Positions 8,668 through 15,731 of a stretch of DNA of 64,000 nt are shown one piece after another. The DNA comes from JAEYXS01 sp943367715 (lineage in GTDB: Bacteria > Verrucomicrobiota > Verrucomicrobiia > Limisphaerales > JAEYXS01). Below the pieces are notes generated by a model. That model was not told the DNA's origin. It made no database searches and worked only from the letters and a program-made list of their open reading frames with translations. A program made the translations under genes and the position numbers. Location of the stretch: NCBI GenBank assembly GCA_943367715.1, contig CALRJY020000032.1, positions 12,610 through 76,609 of the forward strand, written 5' to 3'. Position 1 is the first letter of the stretch. Each line of letters opens with the position of its first letter.

Positions 8668-9054
8668 ATGCCCATGAAGAAAACCATTCCCGCAGCAAAT
8701 CCTGACGCTTACATAGCATCTTTGGCAGGCTGGCGCTTGGATTGCGTCACCGGCCTGCGCGACACCGTCAAAGCCGCAGCCAAGCTGGAAGAGGTCATCA
8801 AATGGGGCCACCTCGTTTACTTCAGCAACGGCCCGGTCCTGCTCATCCGTGCGGAGGAAGAGCGCGTTCTCTTCGGCTTCTGGCGCGGCCAGCTTCTCCG
8901 CGCGATCGAGCCCCGCCTGAAACCCGGCGGCAAATACGAGATGGCCACCCTCGAACTCCGCGCGGGCGACACCCTCATCCCCACCACCATCCGCAAACTC
9001 GTAAAATCCGCCGTGAAGCTAAACCAAGTCCACGGTGATCCCACCGACATCTGA
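8668..9054 (+). CDS. DUF1801-family protein (YdhG-like)
   Basis: A 128-residue cytoplasmic protein with no signal or membrane segment. The pattern ANPDAYIASLAGWRLDCVTGLRDTVKAA...EEVIKWGHLVYFSNGPVLLIRAEEERVLFGFWRG is that of the DUF1801 alpha/beta fold (YdhG-like; structurally related to the CyaY/iron-chaperone-like fold). The conserved W-G-x-x-x-Y segment is present. Biochemical role is not established for the family. The Met at 8668 is used; another Met two codons later is possible. It ends 8 bp before a palindromic intergenic element. Confidence 0.8.
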   Translation: MPMKKTIPAANPDAYIASLAGWRLDCVTGLRDTVKAAAKLEEVIKWGHLVYFSNGPVLLIRAEEERVLFGFWRGQLLRAIEPRLKPGGKYEMATLELRAGDTLIPTTIRKLVKSAVKLNQVHGDPTDI

Positions 9055-9061
9055 TCCCCAA

Positions 9062-9176
9062 GTAGCGCAGGTTGGCAACCTGCTGTGTCGCCGACTGGCA
9101 GTCGGCAGGAGCTCGAGTATTTCACGATTTCGCAGATTACCAATCTGCGACACAGCAGACCACCGGTCTGCGCTAC
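9062..9176. repeat. Palindromic intergenic element made of two head-to-head hairpin pairs
   Basis: Four short hairpins: GCAGGTTGGCAACCTGC (9068-9084), GCCGACTGGCAGTCGGC (9090-9106), CGCAGATTACCAATCTGCG (9131-9149) and GCAGACCACCGGTCTGC (9155-9171). The outer ends GTAGC/GCTAC and the linkers TGTGTC/GACACA are inverted copies, so the element is two similar half-units facing each other. Within a half-unit the flanks are constant and the stems differ but remain self-complementary. No coding potential. Confidence 0.88.
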
Positions 9177-9237
9177 AATCCCCGTCTTCCCCTTCCCTTG
9201 AAGAAGATTCACGTTAGCGACGTCCATACTTTGTCAT

Positions 9238-11940
9238 ATGCCGCGCCTCTTTTTAATCGCCCTGTCGCTCTGGATCGTCACGACATCGCTTGTCTCCGCC
9301 GCCACCCTCCACGTCGCGCCCACCGGCAACGACCAATGGTCCGGCAAACTCGCCACGCCGAACGCCACAAGGACCGATGGCCCGCTCGCCTCACTCGATG
9401 GCGCACGCCTCGCCGTGCGCAAACTCAAAGCCGCCACGCCCGACGAACCCGTCACCGTCCAATTCGCCACCGGCACCTATGCGCTCACCAATGCCGTGAA
9501 GTTCGATCTCGCGGACAGCGGCAGCGCGAAAGGTCCCATCCGTTACGAAGCCGCTCCCGCTGCCAAGCCGGTGATCAGCGGTGGACGCGTCATCAAAGGC
9601 TTCAAGCCCGCCGCTAATGGGCTCTGGACGGCTGAGGTGCCCGAGGTGAAATCCGGTCAGTGGTATTTCGAGCAGCTTTGGGTAAATGGTCAACGCGCCA
9701 CCCGCGCCCGCACGCCGAACAAATTCTTCTACTACATGCAGAGCGTGGAAGAGACCACACTGGATGCCGCCAACGCCAAAGCCCGCGCCAAGAAAGCCAC
9801 CCAGACCGTCACCACGCTGCCAGAGAACCTGAAATCCCTCGTCTCGTTAAAACCGGATGAATTGAAAGACGTCAACCTCGTCGCTTTTCATAAATGGGAC
9901 AACACCCGACGTTTCCTCGATTCCGTGAATGCCACCACCGGCACCTTCACCACCTCCGGCGAAGGCATGAAGTCTTGGAACTCTTGGGACAACAAAACCG
10001 GTTTCCATTTCGAGAATTACTTGGGCGCTCTTGATGCCGCAGGCGAATGGTTCCTGAGCCGTAGCGGCACGCTCTATTACAAGCCGCGTCCGGGCGAAGA
10101 CATGACCAAGGCCGAGATCATCGCGCCCGTCGCCGACAAGTTCCTCGTCATCGCCGGTGATTCCACGAATGGCAAATTCGTCAGCCACCTGACCTTCAAG
10201 GGCCTCACCTTCCAGCACGCGCAATGGCTCACGCCGCCCACCGGCTTCGAGCCCGCCCAAGCGGCGGCACCGATTGATGCGGTCGTGCAAGTCGATGGCG
10301 CGCGGAACATCACAATCGAAGATTGTGAGATCAGCCACTTCGGCACCTACGCCATCTGGTTCCGCAAAGGGTGCAAGGATAACATCGTGCAACGCTGCTT
10401 CATCCACGACTTCGGCGCGGGCGGTGTGCGCATCGGCGAGGCAGGCATCGCCGCCAAGCCTGATGACCGCACCAGCCATACGACGGTAGATAACAACATC
10501 ATCCGGCACGGTGGGCATGTCTTCCCCTGCGCTGTGGGCGTGTGGATCGGTCACAGTGGCGACAACAAAGTCACGAACAACGACATCGCGGACCTCTATT
10601 ACTCCGGTATCTCCGTCGGCTGGCGCTGGGGTTATGCGGAGAGTTTGGCTAAACGGAACACGATTGATTTCAACCACATCCACCACATCGGCTGGGGCCT
10701 GCTAAGCGACATGGGCGCGGTTTACACCCTCGGACCTTCCGAGGGCACGACCGTCAGCCACAACCGCATCCACGATATCAACTCCTTCACCTATGGCGGC
10801 TGGGGTCTCTACAACGACGAAGGCAGCACCGGCATTGTGATGGAGAACAACCTCGTCTATAACACCAAGACCGGCGGCTACCATCAGCATTACGGCAAGG
10901 AAAACGTCATCCGGAACAACATCTTCGCCTACGCCATCGAGCATCAACTCCAGCGCACGCGCGTGGAACCGCACATCTCCTTCTACTTCACGAACAACCT
11001 CGTCCTCTGGAAGACCGGCCCGCTCCTCGCCAGCAACTGGAAGGACACCAACGTGGTGATGAACAATAACGTGTACTGGAACGCTGCCGGTGAACCAGTC
11101 AAGTTCCTCGACCTGTCCTTCACCGACTGGCAGAAGCTCGGCAAAGACAAGACCAGCCAGGTCACCGATCCGAAGTTCGTCTCACCGGAGAAGTATGACT
11201 TCACGTTGAAGACGGATTCACCGGCCTTGAAGCTGGGTTTCAAACCTTTCGACTACAACAAAGCCGGGGTGTATGGCGATGCCGCTTGGACGAAGCTCGC
11301 CAGTTCCGTCACCTATCCACCGGTTGAGATGCCACCGGCGCCTCCCGGACCGCCGCCCATGAGTTTCAAGGAAGAATTCGAGAAACTGCCCGTGGGCTCG
11401 GAAGTGAAAAAGGCCACCGTGAGCACGGAAAAGAAAGGCGACAGCATCGCCGTCACGGAAGAGAAAGCCGCTTCCGGCAAACGCAGCCTCAAGATCACGG
11501 ATGCACCGGGCCTGAAAGCGGTTTTCAATCCGCATTTCCATTTCGATCCCAACCACAAGGACGGCATCACCACCTGCACCTATGACATCTACTTGGAGCC
11601 GGGAGTGGTCTTCAATCACGAATGGCGCGACAGCTCCGCCCCCTACAAGACCGGCCCCGCCCTGTGGATCCAAGGTGGCAAACTCACCGCCGCCGGCAAA
11701 CAAATCTCCATCCCAAATAACCAATGGGTCCGCCTCGAAGTGAAAGCGGGCCTAGGCACGAAATCCACCGGCACGTGGGATCTCACCGTGTCCGTGGCCG
11801 GACAAGCGCCCCAGAAGTTCACCGGCTTGAAAAACACCAATGCGGATTGGAAGGAACTGCACTGGCTGGGCTTCGTGAGCAATGCCCAGGTGAAGACGGT
11901 TTACTATCTGGATAATCTGGAGCTAAAGAATCAGAAGTGA
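9238..11940 (+). CDS. Secreted right-handed parallel beta-helix protein
   Basis: A 900-residue exported protein (signal peptide about 1-21, MPRLFLIALSLWIVTTSLVSA). After an N-terminal piece typical of this group (TLHVAPTGNDQWSGKL...DGPLASLDGARLAVRKLK), a long beta-helix with repeated N-x-I/V turns covers about 330-630 (NITIEDCEISHFGTYAIWFRKGCKDNIVQRC; NNIIRHGGHVFPCAVGVWIGHSGDNKVTNNDI). A Pro-rich linker near 695-705 leads to a jelly-roll-like C-terminal domain of about 190 residues (FKEEFEKLPVGSEV...YYLDNLELKNQ) that resembles carbohydrate-binding or LamG-type modules. Beta-helix proteins of this kind are often polysaccharide lyases or hydrolases; no catalytic residue set was identified, so the substrate is unknown. 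Confidence 0.85.
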   Translation: MPRLFLIALSLWIVTTSLVSAATLHVAPTGNDQWSGKLATPNATRTDGPLASLDGARLAVRKLKAATPDEPVTVQFATGTYALTNAVKFDLADSGSAKGPIRYEAAPAAKPVISGGRVIKGFKPAANGLWTAEVPEVKSGQWYFEQLWVNGQRATRARTPNKFFYYMQSVEETTLDAANAKARAKKATQTVTTLPENLKSLVSLKPDELKDVNLVAFHKWDNTRRFLDSVNATTGTFTTSGEGMKSWNSWDNKTGFHFENYLGALDAAGEWFLSRSGTLYYKPRPGEDMTKAEIIAPVADKFLVIAGDSTNGKFVSHLTFKGLTFQHAQWLTPPTGFEPAQAAAPIDAVVQVDGARNITIEDCEISHFGTYAIWFRKGCKDNIVQRCFIHDFGAGGVRIGEAGIAAKPDDRTSHTTVDNNIIRHGGHVFPCAVGVWIGHSGDNKVTNNDIADLYYSGISVGWRWGYAESLAKRNTIDFNHIHHIGWGLLSDMGAVYTLGPSEGTTVSHNRIHDINSFTYGGWGLYNDEGSTGIVMENNLVYNTKTGGYHQHYGKENVIRNNIFAYAIEHQLQRTRVEPHISFYFTNNLVLWKTGPLLASNWKDTNVVMNNNVYWNAAGEPVKFLDLSFTDWQKLGKDKTSQVTDPKFVSPEKYDFTLKTDSPALKLGFKPFDYNKAGVYGDAAWTKLASSVTYPPVEMPPAPPGPPPMSFKEEFEKLPVGSEVKKATVSTEKKGDSIAVTEEKAASGKRSLKITDAPGLKAVFNPHFHFDPNHKDGITTCTYDIYLEPGVVFNHEWRDSSAPYKTGPALWIQGGKLTAAGKQISIPNNQWVRLEVKAGLGTKSTGTWDLTVSVAGQAPQKFTGLKNTNADWKELHWLGFVSNAQVKTVYYLDNLELKNQK

Positions 11941-11971
11941 GATCGCCACCAGTCCCGGAGGGGCGTCTGCT

Positions 11972-12139
11972 GGTAGCCACGGGTGACCGAAGGGAACCCG
12001 TGGGATAGTTCTCAAATGATTGCGCTCCGTTAGGAGCGCGTGATTTCGAGTGTTACACTGAAACATCATCCGCCCCTCCAGGGCGGTATTCTTTCTATTC
12101 CATCTATCCACGGGTTCCCTTCGGTCACCCGTGGCTACC
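11972..12139. repeat. Intergenic element with a perfect 32-bp inverted repeat
   Basis: Positions 11972-12003 and 12108-12139 are exact reverse complements over 32 bases; both begin or end with the GGTAGCC / GGCTACC terminus. Each arm is also a hairpin in itself (CCACGGGT ... ACCCGTGG). Between the arms lie GCGCTCCGTTAGGAGCGC and a CCGCCCCTCCAGGGCGG hairpin. No open frame spans it. Confidence 0.88.
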
Positions 12140-12169
12140 CGCACTTGCCCCCCTGGGGCAAAAGCAAAA

Positions 12170-12200
12170 GGGCCGCATCACTGCGGCCCTTTTTCGTTTT
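12170..12200. terminator. Bidirectional Rho-independent terminator between the beta-helix gene and frr
   Basis: Stem GGGCCGCA / TGCGGCCC (12170-12177, 12182-12189) with loop TCAC. On the plus strand it is followed by TTTTTCGTTTT; on the minus strand by TTTTGCTTTT. It sits between convergent genes and can serve both. Confidence 0.88.
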
Positions 12201-12221
12201 AACAAATTCTGAAAACAAGAC

Positions 12222-12782
12222 TCACACCGTCATGATCTCTTTTTCTTTATGCGCGAGATGCTTGTCGATCTTGGCGATGTAATCATCCGTCAGCTTTTGC
12301 ACTTCCTTCTCCGCCGCCTTCACATCGTCTTCCGTCACGCCACCGGCCTTGCCCTCTTTCTTGAGGGATTCCATCGTGTCGCGGCGCACGTGGCGGACGG
12401 CCACACGGGCCTTCTCAGCCATGCTCTTCACGGCCTTCACAAATTCTTCACGGCGCTCCTGGCTCAGCTCCGGCAGCACGATGCGGAGGATTTTCTTATC
12501 CGTCACCGGGTTGAGTCCGAGATTGGCCTTTTGGATCGCCTTCTCGATGGCGGTCACCGTGGTGGCGTCCCACGGCTGGATCATGATCACACGCGCTTCG
12601 GGCGTGGTGATGCCAGCCAGTTCGCGGATGCGCATCTGGGAACCATAGACGTCCACCAGGATGTTCTCCACGAGCGAGCCCGAGGCTTTGCCCGTGCGCA
12701 CGCCCGAGAATTCGTGCTGCACGACCTCCTCGGTCTTCTGCATCTTCTCTTCGCCTTCCAGCAAAATATCGTCGATTGACAT
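12222..12782 (-). CDS. frr: Ribosome recycling factor
   Basis: A 186-residue protein that, with EF-G, splits the post-termination ribosome. The family pattern is complete: an N-terminal helix (about 4-30, DILLEGEEKMQKTEEVVQHEFSGVRTGKAS), the conserved VDVYGSQMRIRELAGITTPEARVIMIQPWD (about 44-73), KAIQKANLGLNPVTDKKILRIVLPELSQERREEFVK, and the C-terminal helical arm. It lies 29 bp after pyrH, the usual partner. A bidirectional terminator follows. Confidence 0.97.
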   Translation of the reverse strand: MSIDDILLEGEEKMQKTEEVVQHEFSGVRTGKASGSLVENILVDVYGSQMRIRELAGITTPEARVIMIQPWDATTVTAIEKAIQKANLGLNPVTDKKILRIVLPELSQERREEFVKAVKSMAEKARVAVRHVRRDTMESLKKEGKAGGVTEDDVKAAEKEVQKLTDDYIAKIDKHLAHKEKEIMTV

Positions 12783-12811
12783 AATGTTCTCCTGTCGTAA
12801 TCCGTAAATCT

Positions 12812-13546
12812 CTAGGTGCTCACCAGCGTTCCGACCTTTTCGCCCAAGACCACGTTCTTGATGTTGTGCGGTTTGAACAGGTCGAACACGATGATGGGCA
12901 TTTTATTGTCCATGCACAGCGAAAACGCCGTGGAATCCATCACTTTCAATTGCTTCTGCAGCGCATCGATGTAGCTGATGGTCTCAAACTTCTTCGCCTT
13001 GGGATTCTTCTTGGGATCGCTGTCGTAGATGCCATCCACCTTCGTCGCCTTGAGGATGACCTCGGCTCCGATCTCATTCGCGCGCAAGGCAGCCGCCGTA
13101 TCCGTAGAGAAATAAGGATTGCCCGTGCCACCGCCGAAGATAACCACGCGGCCCTTCTCCAAATGACGCACCGCCCGACGCCGGATAAACGGCTCGGCGA
13201 CTTGCGACATGGAGATGGCGCTCTGCACCCGGGTGGCCACGCCCTTCTTCTCCAAGGCGTCCTGAAGGGCCAAGGCATTGATCACCGTGGCCAACATGCC
13301 CATGTAATCCCCCGTGGCGCGCTCGATGCCCCGTTCGCTGCCCTGCAACCCGCGGAAAATGTTCCCCCCGCCCACCACGATCACGACTTCCACGCCCAAG
13401 GCGCGGACTTCCTTGATCTGCTGGGCCATGTCATGCACCACCTCCGGGCAGATGCCCATGCCTTCGTCCCCGCCCAAGGCCTCACCGCTCAATTTAAGCA
13501 GAACACGACGAAATTTGGGTTTGGGAGATTTAGGCGTTTTTTTCAT
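12812..13546 (-). CDS. pyrH: UMP kinase
   Basis: A 244-residue amino-acid-kinase-fold enzyme (UMP + ATP to UDP + ADP). The start at 13546 (MKKTPKSPKPKFRRVLLKLSGEALGG) puts the family motif RVLLKLSGEAL near the N-terminus; the 16 residues upstream to 13594 are not used by homologues. Other motifs: VVIVVGGGNIFRG, GMLATVINALALQDALEK, VVIFGGGTGNPYFSTDTAAALRANEI and VDGIYDSDPKKNPKAKKFE. It is separated from tsf by 217 bp including a tsf terminator, so pyrH-frr probably has its own promoter in that gap. Confidence 0.97.
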   Translation of the reverse strand: MKKTPKSPKPKFRRVLLKLSGEALGGDEGMGICPEVVHDMAQQIKEVRALGVEVVIVVGGGNIFRGLQGSERGIERATGDYMGMLATVINALALQDALEKKGVATRVQSAISMSQVAEPFIRRRAVRHLEKGRVVIFGGGTGNPYFSTDTAAALRANEIGAEVILKATKVDGIYDSDPKKNPKAKKFETISYIDALQKQLKVMDSTAFSLCMDNKMPIIVFDLFKPHNIKNVVLGEKVGTLVST

Positions 13547-13700
13547 GCGGTGCTGGGTATCCGGGAAACTGTGCAGTTGTTGCGTATTGCACAAACAGCA
13601 TTCCCGAATCAGTTCGCGAGGTTTCTACCAACGACCCCGCAGTCCGTCAAATGAAGACCATACCCCACTTGACTGCAAAATGACCGAAAGCGTGTCCCGG

Positions 13701-13740
13701 AAAACAAAAAGACCGGCTGCCCCAAAGGACAGCCGGTCTC
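13701..13740 (-). terminator. Rho-independent terminator after tsf
   Basis: Perfect 9-bp stem GACCGGCTG / CAGCCGGTC (13711-13719, 13730-13738). Read on the minus strand it is followed by TTTTTGTTTT. It ends the rpsB-tsf transcription unit. Confidence 0.9.
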
Positions 13741-13763
13741 TGAAAACCATTTCGCTCGTTCGC

Positions 13764-14594
13764 TTACGCGCCCACCTGGAAGCGGACGAAGCGGCGGATG
13801 ACGATCTCGTCACCGAGCTGCTTGCTCACGGCGGCCACGTGTTCCTTGATCGTGATCTCGCTATTGCGCTTCACGAAGCCCTGGTCCACGAGGCACATCG
13901 TCTGGTAGAACTTCTCCAGCTTGCCTTCCACGATCTTGCCGATAGCGCCCGGGGGCTTGCCCTTGACTTGTTCGGCGGCGATTTCCTTTTCCTTCGCCAC
14001 GACCGTCTGGTCGAGCTGGTCACGGCTCACAGCCGAAGGGCTCGCGGCAGCGATCTGCAACGTGATGTCGCGGACGAGCTGCTTGAACTCTTCCGTGGAG
14101 GACGTGCCATCTTTGCCTGCGCCCACTTCCACCAGCACGCCGACCTTGGCACCCGTGTGGATGTATGCGGCCACCAAGCCATTGCCTTGCACTTCGATGC
14201 GGTGATGGCGGGAGATCTTGATGTTCTCGCCGACCTTGCCGACTTGGGCGGTGCGGAGCGGTTCCAAGTCCACGGAGGGGTTCTCCGCGAGCTGCTTGGC
14301 CACTTCATCGCAGAACGCGCGGAAGGCTTCGTTCTTGCCCACGAAATCCGTCTCGCAATTCACTTCCACGAGTACGCCCACCTTGGAGCCCGCCAGGATG
14401 TGCTGGGCGATGACGCCCTCGTTCGTGTCACGGGAAGCCTTCTTGCCCGCGATCGCTCCGCCCTTCTTGCGGATGATGTCCACCGCGAGGTCCAAGTCGC
14501 CTTGCGCTTCCGTCAAAGCCTTCTTGCAATCCATCAAGCCGGCACCCGTCATTTCACGCAGTTTGCCCACTGCAGCAGCAGTAATTTCAGCCAT
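13764..14594 (-). CDS. tsf: Translation elongation factor EF-Ts
   Basis: A 276-residue guanine-nucleotide-exchange factor for EF-Tu. The start at 14594 (MAEITAAAVGKLREMTGAGLMDCKKALTEAQGDLDLAVDIIRKKG) gives the canonical UBA-like N-terminal domain; the longer frame to 14663 only covers the intergenic hairpin. The core motif EVNCETDFVGKNEAFRAFCDEVA follows, then the dimerisation region with Gly-rich VGAGKDGTSSTEEFKQLV and the end CLVDQGFVKRNSEITIKEHV. Downstream of rpsB by 90 bp in the usual order. Confidence 0.96.
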   Translation of the reverse strand: MAEITAAAVGKLREMTGAGLMDCKKALTEAQGDLDLAVDIIRKKGGAIAGKKASRDTNEGVIAQHILAGSKVGVLVEVNCETDFVGKNEAFRAFCDEVAKQLAENPSVDLEPLRTAQVGKVGENIKISRHHRIEVQGNGLVAAYIHTGAKVGVLVEVGAGKDGTSSTEEFKQLVRDITLQIAAASPSAVSRDQLDQTVVAKEKEIAAEQVKGKPPGAIGKIVEGKLEKFYQTMCLVDQGFVKRNSEITIKEHVAAVSKQLGDEIVIRRFVRFQVGA

Positions 14595-14624
14595 ATTATT
14601 TTCTCTCGTTGTCGTTGAACAGTG

Positions 14625-14659
14625 AAGAGCCGGAACAGGGATTTTCCCCGCCGGCTCTT
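14625..14659 (-). terminator. Intercistronic hairpin between rpsB and tsf
   Basis: A perfect 9-bp stem AAGAGCCGG / CCGGCTCTT (14625-14633, 14651-14659) with an inner GGG/CCC pairing. No T-tract follows on the minus strand, so it may act as a partial attenuator or an RNA-stability element, not as a full terminator. Confidence 0.6.
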
Positions 14660-14684
14660 GCACAAGTAAAGTTGTCTGTCTTGC

Positions 14685-15494
14685 TTAAGCCGTCGCTGTG
14701 GCTTCCGCTGCCGGAGCAGCAGGAGCGGCCGCCGCTTCAGCCTTCGCGTCGGCTTGCGCCTGGCGCTTCTCTTCCTCGTCACGCTTGCGGCGGGCGTTCT
14801 TGGCTTCAAATTCAGCCTTCGCCGACTGCACGCTGTTCGTGACCGTATTCAGGATCAAACGCAGCGAACGGATCGCGTCGTCATTCGCGGCGATCGGGTA
14901 GTCCACCAGATCCGGATCCGCGTTTGTGTCCACGATGGCCACGATGGGGATACCGAGGCGACGGCCTTCAGCCACCGCGTTGTGCTCGCGCTTGATGTCG
15001 ACGATGAACATCGCATCCGGCTGCTGTTCCATCGTGCGCACACCGTCCAGGTTCTTCACCAGGCGGGCGGCTTCACGGCGGATCATCGACTGCTCCTGCT
15101 TCACGTAATCGTTGATGGTCCCGTCGGTTTCCATCTTCTCGATCTGCTTCAGACGGGCGAGCGAGCGCTTGATCGTCTTCAAATTCGTCAGCGTACCACC
15201 GAGCCAGCGCTCCGTGATGAACATCTGTCCGCAGGCCTTGGCGGATTCTTTAACGGCTTCCTGGGCTTGCTTCTTGGTGCCCACGAAGAGCACCTTGCCG
15301 CCGCCGAGCACCGTCTTGGCGAGGAAATTGCAGGCCGTCTCGAGCTGCGTGACCGTCTGGCTCAGGTCGATGATGTGGATGCCGTTACGCGCGTCGAAGA
15401 TGAAACGCTTCATCTTGGGGTTCCAGCGGCGCGTCTGATGACCGAAATGAACGCCTGATTCCAGGAGCTCTTTGATACCTACGTTCGTTGACAT
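14685..15494 (-). CDS. rpsB: 30S ribosomal protein S2
   Basis: A 269-residue small-subunit protein. The start fits the family (MSTNVGIKELLESGVHFGHQTRRWNPKMKRFIF). Conserved segments: LFVGTKKQAQEAVKESA, ITERWLGGTLTNLKTI, and PDAMFIVDIKREHNAVAEGRRLGIPIVAIVDTNADPDLVDYPIAANDDAIRSL. A charged, Ala-rich tail (about 235-269, ARRKRDEEEKRQAQADAKAEAAAAPAAPAAE) extends past the fold, as is common in many bacteria. First gene of the rpsB-tsf unit. Two small hairpins in its leader may be regulatory. Confidence 0.97.
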   Translation of the reverse strand: MSTNVGIKELLESGVHFGHQTRRWNPKMKRFIFDARNGIHIIDLSQTVTQLETACNFLAKTVLGGGKVLFVGTKKQAQEAVKESAKACGQMFITERWLGGTLTNLKTIKRSLARLKQIEKMETDGTINDYVKQEQSMIRREAARLVKNLDGVRTMEQQPDAMFIVDIKREHNAVAEGRRLGIPIVAIVDTNADPDLVDYPIAANDDAIRSLRLILNTVTNSVQSAKAEFEAKNARRKRDEEEKRQAQADAKAEAAAAPAAPAAEATATA

Positions 15495-15518
15495 GTACTA
15501 AGTTTCCTTTGTTATGAA

Positions 15519-15554
15519 CCGGATTAATCCCGGCCATCCTGCGGAAAACAGGAT
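15519..15554 (-). promoter_or_regulatory. Possible rpsB leader hairpins
   Basis: Two adjacent hairpins 25-60 bases before the rpsB start: a CCGG-ATTAAT-CCGG palindrome (15519-15533) and ATCCTG / CAGGAT (15536-15541, 15549-15554). Further upstream on the minus strand, TTACCG and CATAAT are spaced like a sigma-70 promoter. Ribosomal-protein S2 autoregulation through its leader is known in other bacteria; a link here is only inferred. Confidence 0.3.
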
Positions 15555-15731
15555 TCGTATTTAGTGTTATTATGACCACCTTTACCAACACGGTAACGGC
15601 ATGATATTAAGGTCGTTGCAACTCTTCCCAATTTGACCACCTGACGGCAGTCATACCGAAAAGAGGCGAAAAGATACCAAAGGCAGGCGGCGGTGCAATC
15701 CTTTATTTCAGCCTAAATCACCCTTTTTAAG

